The translations under genes and the position numbers were made by a program. Shown here piece by piece: positions 1-7,552 of a stretch of DNA of 64,000 nt (positions are counted from its first letter, which is position 1; the number at the start of each line of letters is the position of its first letter). The notes under the pieces are model-generated. The model saw only the letters and a list, made by a program, of their open reading frames with translations, had not been told where the DNA came from and made no database searches. This stretch comes from Cohnella pontilimi (lineage in GTDB: Bacteria > Bacillota > Bacilli > Paenibacillales > Paenibacillaceae): contig NZ_SUPK01000007.1 in the NCBI RefSeq assembly GCF_005049045.1, positions 186,001 through 250,000 on the forward strand, given 5' to 3'.

Positions 1-227
1 GCCGCCATGAGAGAGAAGCCGGCTGCGCGGTAAAAGCCGCCATCCAGCAAGGCACGCTGGACCCGAAGCGTCTGGTCAACTACTTCAAAACCGAGCGAGA
101 GCTAGCGCGGCTTGCCCGCAAAGAAAAAAGGACCGAACAACGGAAGTCCGTTTCGGCCGTCAAATCCTCTCCTCATCCGCGTAAATCCGCACGCGGAAAA
201 GTGCGTCTAGCGGAGGAAGAAGAATAA
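1..227 (+). CDS. rsgA: Ribosome small-subunit GTPase RsgA, C-terminal fragment
   Basis: Only the last 74 codons lie in the window (the frame starts at base 3, stop TAA at 225-227). RsgA is a circularly permuted GTPase that helps mature the 30S subunit; its last domain is a zinc finger of the type C-x4-C-x-H-x5-C. The left edge shows the H-x5-C pair (HEREAGC) followed by AVKAAI and a helix ending in RLVNYFKTEREL, which is how RsgA ends. A lysine/arginine-rich tail and a terminal run of glutamates follow. The GTPase domain is outside the window, so the call rests on the zinc-finger remnant alone. A hairpin terminator follows at once. Confidence 0.8.
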   Translation, partial: RHEREAGCAVKAAIQQGTLDPKRLVNYFKTERELARLARKEKRTEQRKSVSAVKSSPHPRKSARGKVRLAEEEE

Positions 228-255
228 ATGGATGTCTTGACATGAGGGTGCGAAA

Positions 256-290
256 GCCCGCGGTATATTGAACCGCGGGCTTGATCTTTT
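256..290 (+). terminator. Rho-independent terminator after rsgA
   Basis: Perfect 9-bp stem GCCCGCGGT / ACCGCGGGC (256-264 and 272-280) with a 7-base loop, then a T-rich stretch. It sits between the rsgA stop and the convergent reductase gene, so it may serve both strands. Confidence 0.8.
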
Positions 291-933
291 ATTCCGATTC
301 CGAAACGACTGTGAAACGGGTGTTCGGATGTTTCGGATTTTCGATTTCGTCCACGATCGCGATGGCATAATCGGCATAGCTGATATAGCTTTCTCCCTTG
401 GAATTGACGATCAGTTTGTCTTTGCCTGCCTTGTATGCGCCGGTGCGCTTTCCTTCCGGGTCAAAAATGGCGGCTGGACTTACGAACGTCCACTTGATGC
501 CTTCCGATTGCTCAAGATCAGCCAAATTACGGCCTTGACCCGATGCTGTCGGCTTAAAAATATCCGGGAATTCCGGTGTGTCGATCAGGCGAACTGTTTC
601 GGCCTCGTCTACATACAAGCTTCCCGCTCCTCCCACAACGATAAGCCGGGTGTCAGGAGCTCCCTTCATGGCTTCGATCAGCTTTTTTCCGGCCTCAACG
701 TGGGGATTCTCTTCGCCCAGCGGCGCTCCGAACGCGTTCACCACGACATCGAAAGCCGCCAAGTCTGCGGAATCCAGTTCGAAAATGTCCTTCTCCAGTA
801 CCTTTGCTTTCGGCTTGGCAACTTTGCTCCCATCGCGCACAATAGCCGTTACGTCGTGCCCTCTGGACAACGCTTCCGCCATAATTTTACTGCCGGCTTT
901 GCCGCTTGCTCCGATGACTGCGATTTTCATCAT
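289..933 (-). CDS. NAD(P)H-binding, Rrf2-linked NADH-flavin reductase family protein
   Basis: A 214-aa atypical short-chain dehydrogenase/NmrA-like protein. The N-terminal Rossmann motif GASGKAG (about residues 8-14) binds NAD(P); there is no Tyr-x3-Lys catalytic pair as in classical SDRs. COG2910 proteins of this size are commonly found next to Rrf2 regulators, and here the Rrf2 gene lies directly upstream on the same strand. The start is the ATG pair at 933/930 behind AGGAGG. A TTGTAAC-N7-GTTACA inverted repeat at 976-995, upstream of the start, resembles the operator in front of the Rrf2 gene, so it is probably a target of that repressor. The true substrate is unknown; a role in quinone, flavin or thiol stress is inference. 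Confidence 0.8.
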   Translation of the reverse strand: MMKIAVIGASGKAGSKIMAEALSRGHDVTAIVRDGSKVAKPKAKVLEKDIFELDSADLAAFDVVVNAFGAPLGEENPHVEAGKKLIEAMKGAPDTRLIVVGGAGSLYVDEAETVRLIDTPEFPDIFKPTASGQGRNLADLEQSEGIKWTFVSPAAIFDPEGKRTGAYKAGKDKLIVNSKGESYISYADYAIAIVDEIENPKHPNTRFTVVSESE

Positions 934-975
934 CTTAGCCTCCTATGTATCATTTTGAGTCGAAAAGAGGTTTTG

Positions 976-996
976 TTGTAACCGTTTAAGTTACAT
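976..996. promoter_or_regulatory. Probable Rrf2 operator in front of the reductase gene
   Basis: Inverted repeat TTGTAAC-N7-GTTACAT, 6 of 7 positions symmetric. It has the same half-site and the same 7-base spacing as the perfect repeat at 1470-1490 in the Rrf2 promoter. Location, 43 bases upstream of the ATG, suits a repressor site. No convincing -35 box was found for this promoter. Confidence 0.6.
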
Positions 997-1003
997 CCTG
1001 GTC

Positions 1004-1024
1004 GAAAAAAAGCGGTCACGCTTT
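1004..1024 (-). terminator. Terminator overlapping the Rrf2 stop codon
   Basis: Read on the minus strand: stem AAAGCG / CGCTTT with loop TGAC, followed by a run of T. The hairpin includes the TGA stop of the Rrf2 gene (1016-1018). It suggests the reductase downstream is transcribed mainly from its own promoter. Confidence 0.6.
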
Positions 1025-1453
1025 GCTATGGATCCGTTTCGACAAAACCGTGACCAGCTCTTCCATCGATACTTCCGATAGGATTTTCTCCATCGCTTCC
1101 TGAGCGCGGACCAGCAACAGCTCCAGAACAACTTGGATGTTGGCACCCACGGGACATGCGGGGTTCGGCTCTTCGTGAATATGAAACAAATTGCCTTCTT
1201 CCACGACAGCCACCGCGCGATATACATCCAGCAGGTTGATCTCGTCTAGTCCCTTGACGAGGAAAGCTCCTCCGCTGCCGGCACGAACATTTACGAATCC
1301 CGCTTTCTTAAGTTGCCCCAAAATTCTCCGGATAATAACGGGATTCGTACCTACACTGTCAGCAATCCAGTCCGAAGTGCCATGCGCAGTCGGCGATATC
1401 GCTAACAGCGATAATATATGGACGGCTATGGAAAAGCGGCTGCTGATTTTCAA
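1016..1453 (-). CDS. Rrf2 family transcriptional regulator (YwnA-like)
   Basis: About 145 aa with the N-terminal winged helix typical of Rrf2 proteins (KISSRFSIAVHIL at the start; recognition-helix region NPVIIRRILGQLKKAG). The protein has only one cysteine (NPACPVG, about residue 100), so it cannot carry the three-Cys iron-sulphur site of IscR or NsrR and is closer to single-Cys redox types such as YwnA. The open frame begins with GTG at 1462, but that codon abuts the AAAGGG ribosome binding site; TTG at 1451-1453 has proper spacing and gives the family-typical N-terminus. Its promoter (-35 TTGACT, -10 TACTAT) is overlaid by a perfect inverted repeat, so it is probably autorepressed. Confidence 0.85.
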   Translation of the reverse strand: MKISSRFSIAVHILSLLAISPTAHGTSDWIADSVGTNPVIIRRILGQLKKAGFVNVRAGSGGAFLVKGLDEINLLDVYRAVAVVEEGNLFHIHEEPNPACPVGANIQVVLELLLVRAQEAMEKILSEVSMEELVTVLSKRIHSKA

Positions 1454-1469
1454 ACCGGTCACCCTTTCG

Positions 1470-1490
1470 TTGTAATCATAGTAATTACAA
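1470..1490 (-). promoter_or_regulatory. Rrf2 autoregulatory operator over the -10 box
   Basis: Perfect inverted repeat TTGTAAT-N7-ATTACAA. The minus-strand promoter reads TTGACT (1501-1506), a 17-base spacer, and TACTAT (1478-1483); the -10 box is exactly the operator spacer, so binding would block polymerase. A second copy of the motif lies at 976-996. Confidence 0.7.
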
Positions 1491-1515
1491 CAGGGTGGAA
1501 AGTCAAATTTATGGA

Positions 1516-1884
1516 TTACAGAGTTTCAATCGCCAAGCGGCCGACTACGATAAATGCCGCAACTAACAGCATGATCACGTTCATGCCGATGGCTTGATTT
1601 TCTTTGCGACGAGCATGGAATACCGTTGCGAACAGCATGATCAAGGCAATCCCGATCGCTGCGACCGGAGTAAGGATCGGAACGATTCCGAATGCCGCCG
1701 GCAGCACCAATCCAAGTGCGCCCAGAATTTCAGCCCATCCAATGAATTTAACGAAACCGGTCGAGTAATCTTTCACCCACGGCATTGAAGCTTTTGCTTT
1801 TTCGTAAGTCAAAGCCTTCGTAGAACCAGCCATAAGGAACATAGCTGCCAACAATCCTTGAGCTACCCACAATGCAATGTTCAT
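1516..1884 (-). CDS. DoxX family membrane protein
   Basis: About 122 aa, almost entirely hydrophobic, with four predicted membrane helices (near residues 3-23, 45-63, 68-90 and 98-118). DoxX/DoxX-like proteins are small membrane proteins linked to quinone or thiol-redox homeostasis; no catalytic activity can be read from the sequence. ATG at 1884 is chosen because GGGAGG lies 7 bases before it; an upstream in-frame start at 1899 lacks a site. It is divergent from an HxlR regulator, a frequent pairing, with a good minus-strand promoter in the shared gap (TTGACA at 1949-1954, 17-base spacer, TAAACT at 1926-1931). Confidence 0.85.
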   Translation of the reverse strand: MNIALWVAQGLLAAMFLMAGSTKALTYEKAKASMPWVKDYSTGFVKFIGWAEILGALGLVLPAAFGIVPILTPVAAIGIALIMLFATVFHARRKENQAIGMNVIMLLVAAFIVVGRLAIETL

Positions 1885-1925
1885 GATGAAGCCTCCCACA
1901 AATTGTTACTTACTTTATGTAATTT

Positions 1926-1954
1926 AGTTTATTTATATAACTATATTGTGTCAA
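1926..1954 (-). promoter_or_regulatory. Sigma-A promoter of the DoxX gene
   Basis: Minus strand: perfect -35 TTGACA (1949-1954), 17-base spacer, -10 TAAACT (1926-1931). It lies back to back with the HxlR promoter, so one HxlR dimer could control both. Confidence 0.65.
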
Positions 1955-1978
1955 GTTATTTTGGGTGATTTTGTAACA

Positions 1979-2007
1979 TTGTTGTTTTTTTGCAGGGTGA
2001 TTATAAT
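1979..2007 (+). promoter_or_regulatory. Sigma-A promoter of the hxlR-lspA pair
   Basis: -35 TTGTTG (1979-1984), 17-base spacer, perfect -10 TATAAT (2002-2007), about 20 bases before the start codon region. Confidence 0.65.
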
Positions 2008-2022
2008 AAAAGCATATAGGGG

Positions 2023-2358
2023 ATGATCGATTTGGAACGTCCGGAAATGTGCGCCAGCTTTGAAAAAGCGATGGAATTATTGAGCAAACGGTGGGTAGCT
2101 CTCATCGTATATTCCCTGTTGCCCGGTCCTCAGCGTTTTACGGAAATCGAGAAAGCTGTGCCGAATTTAAGCAGGAAGGTTCTTTCGGATCGCCTTAAGG
2201 AGCTGGAGTTGGAAGGATTGGTCAGACGCGATGTCTATCCAGAGATGCCCGTGCGCATCGAATATTCCTTGACCGAAAAAGGCCTGGCCTTGTCTCCTCT
2301 TTTCGGAGATATCGCGAAATGGGCCAGTGAATGGATGAAGGAGCCGGAGCAGATATGA
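2023..2358 (+). CDS. HxlR family winged-helix transcriptional regulator
   Basis: 111 aa, the usual HxlR length. The family signature is clear: a Cys near the N-terminus (PEMCASFEKAMELL), SKRWVALIVYSLL, then the recognition helix NLSRKVLSDRLKELELEGLV and wing VRIEYSLTEKG. Members such as YodB and CatR use the N-terminal Cys to sense quinones and diamide; that residue is present, so a redox-sensing role is plausible. TTG at 2032 sits better behind AGGGG than the ATG at 2023, which abuts it. The stop overlaps the lspA start (ATGA at 2355-2358), and the DoxX gene is divergent. Confidence 0.88.
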   Translation: MIDLERPEMCASFEKAMELLSKRWVALIVYSLLPGPQRFTEIEKAVPNLSRKVLSDRLKELELEGLVRRDVYPEMPVRIEYSLTEKGLALSPLFGDIAKWASEWMKEPEQI

Positions 2359-2825
2359 TGTTTTTCCTCACAGCTCTGACGGTCCTTGCGATTGACCAAG
2401 CGACCAAAATTGCCGTCCGACTCCATATGAAGGTGGGCAATTCCGTTCCGGTGTGGGACGAGGTCCTTCAATTTACGCGTTATGAGAACAGCGGAATCGC
2501 AAGGGGCATGCTGCAGGGCTATGGCCGGCTTTCAGTGCCGATTGCCGTGTTCGTAACGGTCATGATCCTCTATTATCGGAAAAAAGGACTGCTGAACAGT
2601 TCCGCACAACAAATAGGCGCCGCACTATTAGTGGGCGGCGCGCTCGGAAATGCGATAGACCGTTTGTTATATAACCAAGTAACGGATTTTATCGCCTTCA
2701 CATTCATGGACGGAATCCTGAATGTGGCGGACTATGCGATTCAATTCGGCATTCTCCTGATCATCGCGGGAATGCTGAGGGAAGAATGGCGTTCCAGGAA
2801 GCAGGCCCGGTCCAAGGAACACTAG
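2355..2825 (+). CDS. lspA: Signal peptidase II (LspA) family protein
   Basis: About 156 aa with four membrane helices. All conserved LspA blocks are present: DQATK near the N-terminus, YENSGIA, GGALGNAIDR, VTDFI and LNVADYAI. The Asp of the fourth block and that of the last block are the catalytic aspartates that cut prolipoproteins at the lipid-modified Cys. The start overlaps the HxlR stop (ATGA), with GGAG 5 bases before it, so translation is probably coupled. This is not the usual lspA neighbourhood of Firmicutes (next to rluD/pyrR), so it may be a second, regulated copy. Confidence 0.85.
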   Translation: MMFFLTALTVLAIDQATKIAVRLHMKVGNSVPVWDEVLQFTRYENSGIARGMLQGYGRLSVPIAVFVTVMILYYRKKGLLNSSAQQIGAALLVGGALGNAIDRLLYNQVTDFIAFTFMDGILNVADYAIQFGILLIIAGMLREEWRSRKQARSKEH

Positions 2826-2844
2826 GCCGGGCTTGATTCGCTTT

Positions 2845-4059
2845 TTACGGGATTTGCTCCTGGCTTTCCAGCATGAGTACTCGCTTTCCTAAATCCGGCT
2901 TAAAGGTGTATCGTACGGCGCCGTCGGTACCGGCTCCTCTTCCGCCTTCGATGATCAAACTTCCATTCTCCAGAACCGGCAGATTGACCGGTGAAGTCGT
3001 CCAGACCGTGGCGTGTTGATCCCGGGTTTTAAAAGGGAAGACAGAAGGTTTGCCGGATTGCTTATCGACGCCAAAGGCATATACCTCTAAGCCATGGCAA
3101 TCGGTGTAGCGCGGAATCAGCAAGAACAGCTCCACATCGGGAAAATCAAACTTGCGCATCGCTACGGGTTCCTCGTTGTGTTGAATGAATTCGAGCCCGT
3201 TTAGGGAGTACACCGATTGCAAGGCGCCGTTTTTGTCCCGAAAGAAAAGCTCGTAATCGCCGGCAATGTTGACGTCCGTCTCCAATCCGAGGCAGCTTGG
3301 TGCGCCCAGCGGCTGGATTTTCTCCGAGGTTCCTGCAACCGGCCGAAGCTCGAACGTTCCGAAGGAGGATTCGCCGACGGCTCTCAAGACTTCCGTTCTG
3401 GCTTCAGCGGACGCCGGAGGCGGCTCATCCACTCCGGGGCCGATCTGCGTCGTGGCGATACCGTCCCAAGTCTTGTATTTAAAAATGGCGCGATTCACCA
3501 TGTTATCTTCCCACACAATGATTAACTGCGACTCGATTTTTCCGCTTTCCATGCCCGCGACGTCGAAATCGAGCGACTCTTCCCCCCAGTTGACCTGATA
3601 TCCGTTCTGGACATTGTAGTCATAACGCCAAATGTTTACTGACGCCCAAGTATTCAAATCATACGGATCTTCCTGATGAGAGGAAGGAAATGAACGGGCG
3701 GCAGCGTGAGCCTCGTACATCTGGCCAAACACACGCCTCACCTCATCCTGCGTCATGCCAACATGCAAGTTTTTCCGAACGAAGCTCTCCGTCATGCCTG
3801 CCGGATTCGCAACGCTGCCGGGTGATGCGGATGGGGAATGGAAGTGAGAACGGATGGAAGGCAGCAGGATGACGGCACAGATGAGAAGGACCGCCGTAAC
3901 GCCGGCAGCAGCCCACAGACCTAAACGGCGATTTCGGGTTTGAGGGCTGATGCGATAAATCCGTTCCGTCACGCGCTGCCTCATTTCGGCATCAAATGCC
4001 GCTTCCACAAAAGGCCCCTTTTTCAATCTCCCATACCATTCCGGTTTACTGTCTTTCAT
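2845..4059 (-). CDS. Membrane-anchored anti-sigma factor (putative)
   Basis: 404 aa. A charged cytoplasmic N-terminus of about 45 residues precedes one membrane helix (about residues 48-67), followed by a large outside domain. Just after the helix is LHVGMTQDEVRRVFG, a pattern seen in BamE/SmpA-like folds. The rest, with no recognised motif, resembles sensor domains of Paenibacillus anti-sigma proteins. The gene overlaps the ECF sigma gene by 14 bases (4046-4059) and lies downstream of it, the classic order for a sigma/anti-sigma pair. Function is inferred from this context and the topology, not from a conserved zinc-binding anti-sigma motif, which is absent. Confidence 0.65.
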   Translation of the reverse strand: MKDSKPEWYGRLKKGPFVEAAFDAEMRQRVTERIYRISPQTRNRRLGLWAAAGVTAVLLICAVILLPSIRSHFHSPSASPGSVANPAGMTESFVRKNLHVGMTQDEVRRVFGQMYEAHAAARSFPSSHQEDPYDLNTWASVNIWRYDYNVQNGYQVNWGEESLDFDVAGMESGKIESQLIIVWEDNMVNRAIFKYKTWDGIATTQIGPGVDEPPPASAEARTEVLRAVGESSFGTFELRPVAGTSEKIQPLGAPSCLGLETDVNIAGDYELFFRDKNGALQSVYSLNGLEFIQHNEEPVAMRKFDFPDVELFLLIPRYTDCHGLEVYAFGVDKQSGKPSVFPFKTRDQHATVWTTSPVNLPVLENGSLIIEGGRGAGTDGAVRYTFKPDLGKRVLMLESQEQIP

Positions 4060-4600
4060 GCTGCTCCACCTCCTCCAGATACTCCTTCATTTTGCTGCGC
4101 GCCCGATGAAGCCTGGATTTCACGGTACCGATCGAGACTTGAAGCAGCAAGGCGATCTCCGTGAGCGGCATATCGTACTTGGCGTCGAGAATCAGCACCT
4201 CCCGATATTTCGGCGGAAGCTTCAAGACCAGCTGCCAGATGCTGTCCGTGTACGTTCTGAGCATGTATTGCTCCTCCGCGGATGAGGTTCCCGAGAGACG
4301 TGTGATGTAGTCGATCAAGGTTACTTTGCGGAAGAACGCTGATTTCTTGTAGTTGTACACCCGATTTCTAGTAATGGAAAACAGCCATGTTTTCAAAGAC
4401 GATTGTCCGCGGAACGAGGCGATATGCAGGAAAGCCTGCAGAAAGACATCTTGCGCGATGTCGTCGGCAACGTGCCGGTTTTTCGTCAGTAGGAACGCAT
4501 AGTTCCAAACATCCTGCCCGTGTTCCGTCATCAAATCCTGCAGCGATGCCGCCGGAATGTCGGACACATGTTTCATGTATTCGTACGCCACCCTGTTCAC
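4046..4600 (-). CDS. ECF-type RNA polymerase sigma factor
   Basis: 184 aa with sigma region 2 (about residues 25-95, including DIAQDVFLQAFLHIASFRGQ and the -10-binding SLKTWLFSITRNR) and region 4 (about 125-175, LPPKYREVLIL and the helix-turn-helix LQVSIGTVKSRLHRARSKM). This is the standard two-domain group 4 (ECF) architecture. The frame opens with GTG at 4600, but GTG at 4591 has the better-placed GAGGTG. The overlapping downstream membrane protein is probably its anti-sigma factor. No promoter recognised by this sigma factor was identified. Confidence 0.9.
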   Translation of the reverse strand: MNRVAYEYMKHVSDIPAASLQDLMTEHGQDVWNYAFLLTKNRHVADDIAQDVFLQAFLHIASFRGQSSLKTWLFSITRNRVYNYKKSAFFRKVTLIDYITRLSGTSSAEEQYMLRTYTDSIWQLVLKLPPKYREVLILDAKYDMPLTEIALLLQVSIGTVKSRLHRARSKMKEYLEEVEQHERQ

Positions 4601-4755
4601 CTCGATAGATTAGACAATACAGCGATGAAAAGGTTCCAAATTCTCAAAAAACAAATTCCGAATGCGTAAAGAGCATGCGCTCCCGGAGGTTCTTTTATCT
4701 TGTCTAAATCCCGTTCCCCGTTCATAGACATCATAGGGAGAGGAGCGGGGAATCT

Positions 4756-5103
4756 ATGGAACACAAAATTAAACGATATTATCAATTGAAGGAAAAGCAA
4801 AGAGAGATCGATCAAGAGTTGAGCGAGCTCCGGCAAGAGATACTCTCTCAAATGGCGGAACAAGGGCCTTTCGAGTGGGAGACCGGCGGGTACCGGGTCA
4901 AAGTGATGGAGCATTACCGGAGGGAGTATGACGATCATAAACTGTACGGCGCGCTTCCCGACGCGGATGTATGGAGGCTGGTCTCGAGAGCCGACCCGGC
5001 CAAAATTGCCGGGATGGTCAAGCTGAAGGTGATCTCCGAAGATCTCTTGAAAGACACGTATACGTTGAAAAAAGTGCTGGCACTGCAGGTCGATCGAAAG
5101 TGA
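4756..5103 (+). CDS. Hypothetical protein with N-terminal coiled coil
   Basis: 115 aa, not recognised. The first 35 residues (KIKRYYQLKEKQREIDQELS onward) form a strongly charged heptad-like helix; the remainder is soluble and mixed. There is no signal peptide or membrane segment. AGGAG lies about 11 bases before the ATG. It is divergent from the ECF sigma gene and followed by a palindromic terminator. A phage-derived protein is conceivable from the coiled-coil plan, but no other phage genes are near. Confidence 0.6.
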   Translation: MEHKIKRYYQLKEKQREIDQELSELRQEILSQMAEQGPFEWETGGYRVKVMEHYRREYDDHKLYGALPDADVWRLVSRADPAKIAGMVKLKVISEDLLKDTYTLKKVLALQVDRK

Positions 5104-5129
5104 CGCAAATTGCCGCTGCCAAAAGCAAA

Positions 5130-5151
5130 GGGACCGGAATATTCCGGTCCC
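5130..5151. terminator. Bidirectional terminator
   Basis: Perfect 22-base palindrome, two 11-base arms of GGGACCGGAAT, between convergent genes. The T-rich flank is best on the minus strand (toward lower coordinates), so it mainly ends the NlpC/P60 transcript. Confidence 0.7.
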
Positions 5152-5173
5152 TTGATGCTGTTCGGATTACGGT

Positions 5174-5653
5174 TTAGATTACACGGCGAGCGGTAATATA
5201 GTGGCTTTTCCAGTAAGACGAGCTGAGGTTGGAAACTTTGACATACTTGCCGGCGGCATGAAGCAGCTTATTGTTCCCCGCATAGACCGACACATGACCG
5301 ATGCCGGATTTCCCGGGCCGGGAGAAGAAGACCAGATCGCCCTTCTTCAGCTGGCTCTTGGAAATTTTTTTGCCTTTTGCAGCTTGGGCATAAGAGGCGC
5401 GCGGCAGAGAAACGCCGTTCTTTTTAAAAATATATTGGGTGAAAGAGGAGCAGTCGAAAGCGTATGTAACGCCGGAAGGTGCACCGAAGCGGTATTTTAC
5501 GCCCAAATATTTTTTGCCGGTACTGATTATTTTATCGGCTTTCGTAGCCGCATCTGCCTGGGGAGCGTGACCGAAGCCCATGGCCGTGAATCCGATCGCT
5601 GTGAAAAGACTGACGCCAATGACTTTCCGAAGTAACGGTTTAACTTGAAGCAA
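5174..5653 (-). CDS. Secreted NlpC/P60 (C40) cell-wall endopeptidase
   Basis: 159 aa. A signal peptide (about residues 1-36, ending AAPQADA-like HAPQADA) leads directly to a single NlpC/P60 domain with the catalytic Cys in FDCSSFTQY, the His in GIGHVSVYAG and a third polar residue in LLHAAG. These enzymes cut the gamma-D-Glu to diamino acid bond in peptidoglycan peptides. There are no LysM or SH3 anchors, so it is a free single-domain hydrolase. The start is TTG at 5653, about 10 bases after GGAGG. A close paralogue of the same design lies at 44510-45001. Confidence 0.88.
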   Translation of the reverse strand: MLQVKPLLRKVIGVSLFTAIGFTAMGFGHAPQADAATKADKIISTGKKYLGVKYRFGAPSGVTYAFDCSSFTQYIFKKNGVSLPRASYAQAAKGKKISKSQLKKGDLVFFSRPGKSGIGHVSVYAGNNKLLHAAGKYVKVSNLSSSYWKSHYITARRVI

Positions 5654-5804
5654 CGTTCAAATCCCTCCATGTTTCAGTGGTGTAAGAAAGCTTATAACCC
5701 ACTATAACAGATAAAAAACTGCCTCAAATTTCCATTGAGAGCAAAAAGCCCGGTCTATCAAGGTTTTCTCGTGTCTATTAGAATTCCATGAGAAAATCCT
5801 TAAA

Positions 5805-7388
5805 CTAAACAGGCTCATATTCCACAACCGGGAGTTTGATCCTGAACAAGGAGCCTTGTCCCACAACACTTTCCACATCCAGTGACCCTCCGTGGTCCTG
5901 GATGATTTTTTTACAGATCGACAATCCCAGGCCGGTGCCGTTTTCCTTCGTCGTGTAAAAGGGATTGAAAATCTTCTGCAGGCCGCTTTCCGAGATGCCG
6001 CATCCCGTATCTTCCACTTCGATCCGGCACATGCCCGCATCGCGTTTCAGCCGCACGGACACCGTGCCCGGCTCTTTCATCGCTTCGAACGCGTTCCGTA
6101 TCAAATTGAGCAGCACCTGAACCATTTTATCGCGGTCGGCCATAACGTAGATGTCTTCCTCGGCTATCTCATACTCCATGCCATGCCCTCGAAGGGCGGC
6201 ATCCGATTCCGTCAAAAAAAGGACGCGATCGATGCACCTTTGCATCAGTCTCGGGGTCATATCGCTGATGTGCGGTTTGGCAAACTGCAAAAATTCGGCC
6301 GTGAGCTCGCTCATCCGGGAAATTTCGCTCATGATCAGCTCGTACCAGGGTCTCATGTCGTAATCGTTGCTTTTGGAAATTTGCATAAACCCCTTGATGG
6401 TGGTGAGAGGATTCCGGATTTCATGCGCCATGCCGGCCGCCAGCTCTCCGACGACTTTTAATTTTTCCTCTTGAAAACGCAGCTCCTCACGAAGCAGCCA
6501 CATATTCCGTTTGTTCTGAAAGAGGCGGTCCTCCGCCAAAGTGATGAGCGAATAAACGGTCTCTCCTTCCTGGGGAAACCGGCATACGCTGTATGCGACT
6601 TGAAAGCCCAGACTGCCGCTGCTCATCAAGCTGTCGATTGCGGTCAAATCGTTGTCTCTTTGGGGAATCGCGATCGCAAACCGGTCTCCGGCGTAACGGG
6701 ACATTACGCATGCGTCGGGGAACCGCTCTTTTAAACGGATGGACATATTCACGAGAATTTCATTTTCGCTCTGGAAATCTTGGTCGTTGTAGGACTTGAA
6801 ATCTTGAAAATCCATGGTGATCAAGATGAAGCGGTCCCGCCGGTCCACCAGCTCCTGAATGTTGATCAAGTATCCTTCGTAATTCAGAAGTCCGGTCAAC
6901 GCATCGTGCGTGGACAAATAACGGGTACGGTCGCGCAGCAGCTTTTTTTCATTTTCGGCGAGAAGAAAATAATGGAACAGGGCGATCACCAAAAGACCGG
7001 TCATCCAGTCATATACGGAAACCAACAGGTTGTAAGCGTTAATCGGCTGATAGGAGAGACGCAGGAGGGTATATTCCAACGTGTACAAAGTTGTAATGAC
7101 GACGGAGGTGAGGATGCGGGAAGATTTCTGCAGGGCGATGACGATCAAAATAAAGTAGAGCAATTGAGCCCAGTTCAGGTGGGCGAAGTAGTGGAAGAGG
7201 CCGAGAAAAACAAATTGGGTGTACCGTAGAACGGGGAAACGGCTGTCGAAAACGATGGAAAAAACGAGCAGCACGCCCGAAATGACGAACGGCGTGACCA
7301 TTGGCGTTTTATCCAAGATCAAGGAGGAAAAAATGACGAAAATGACGATGACGGGGACGATGTAATTTTTGATCAGCTTAATGATCAA
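5805..7388 (-). CDS. Membrane histidine kinase with degenerate GGDEF domain
   Basis: About 527 aa. Six or so membrane helices (residues 5-145), then a GGDEF-type fold beginning STHDALTGLLNYEGY whose signature is AGDRF rather than GGDEF, so cyclase activity is unlikely. HisKA follows with the phospho-accepting His in GMAHEIRNPLTTIKGF (about residue 320), then a HATPase domain with N box NLIRNAFEAM, DTGCGI and GTGLGL. The H box resembles sporulation kinases KinA/KinB that feed the Spo0 phosphorelay; no response regulator lies next to it, which fits an orphan phosphorelay kinase. TTG at 7388 is preferred to GTG at 7397 because of AGGGAG spacing. Confidence 0.85.
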   Translation of the reverse strand: MIIKLIKNYIVPVIVIFVIFSSLILDKTPMVTPFVISGVLLVFSIVFDSRFPVLRYTQFVFLGLFHYFAHLNWAQLLYFILIVIALQKSSRILTSVVITTLYTLEYTLLRLSYQPINAYNLLVSVYDWMTGLLVIALFHYFLLAENEKKLLRDRTRYLSTHDALTGLLNYEGYLINIQELVDRRDRFILITMDFQDFKSYNDQDFQSENEILVNMSIRLKERFPDACVMSRYAGDRFAIAIPQRDNDLTAIDSLMSSGSLGFQVAYSVCRFPQEGETVYSLITLAEDRLFQNKRNMWLLREELRFQEEKLKVVGELAAGMAHEIRNPLTTIKGFMQISKSNDYDMRPWYELIMSEISRMSELTAEFLQFAKPHISDMTPRLMQRCIDRVLFLTESDAALRGHGMEYEIAEEDIYVMADRDKMVQVLLNLIRNAFEAMKEPGTVSVRLKRDAGMCRIEVEDTGCGISESGLQKIFNPFYTTKENGTGLGLSICKKIIQDHGGSLDVESVVGQGSLFRIKLPVVEYEPV

Positions 7389-7552
7389 CGGGGACACTCC
7401 CTGATCGCGGATAATTACGATAATTCTCAGTATAAGAGAAATGGTTTGATTTTGTAAAATAATAGTAGAGATTCGGATTTGCTATGGAATGCGCGATGGG
7501 GGTGGTGTATGATTTTTACAAATCCATCCGGAGAATTGGGAGGGCTTCATCC

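Noticed and set aside
6580-6720. Active diguanylate cyclase in the histidine kinase gene
   Set aside because: The GGDEF signature is AGDRF and lacks the catalytic glutamate.
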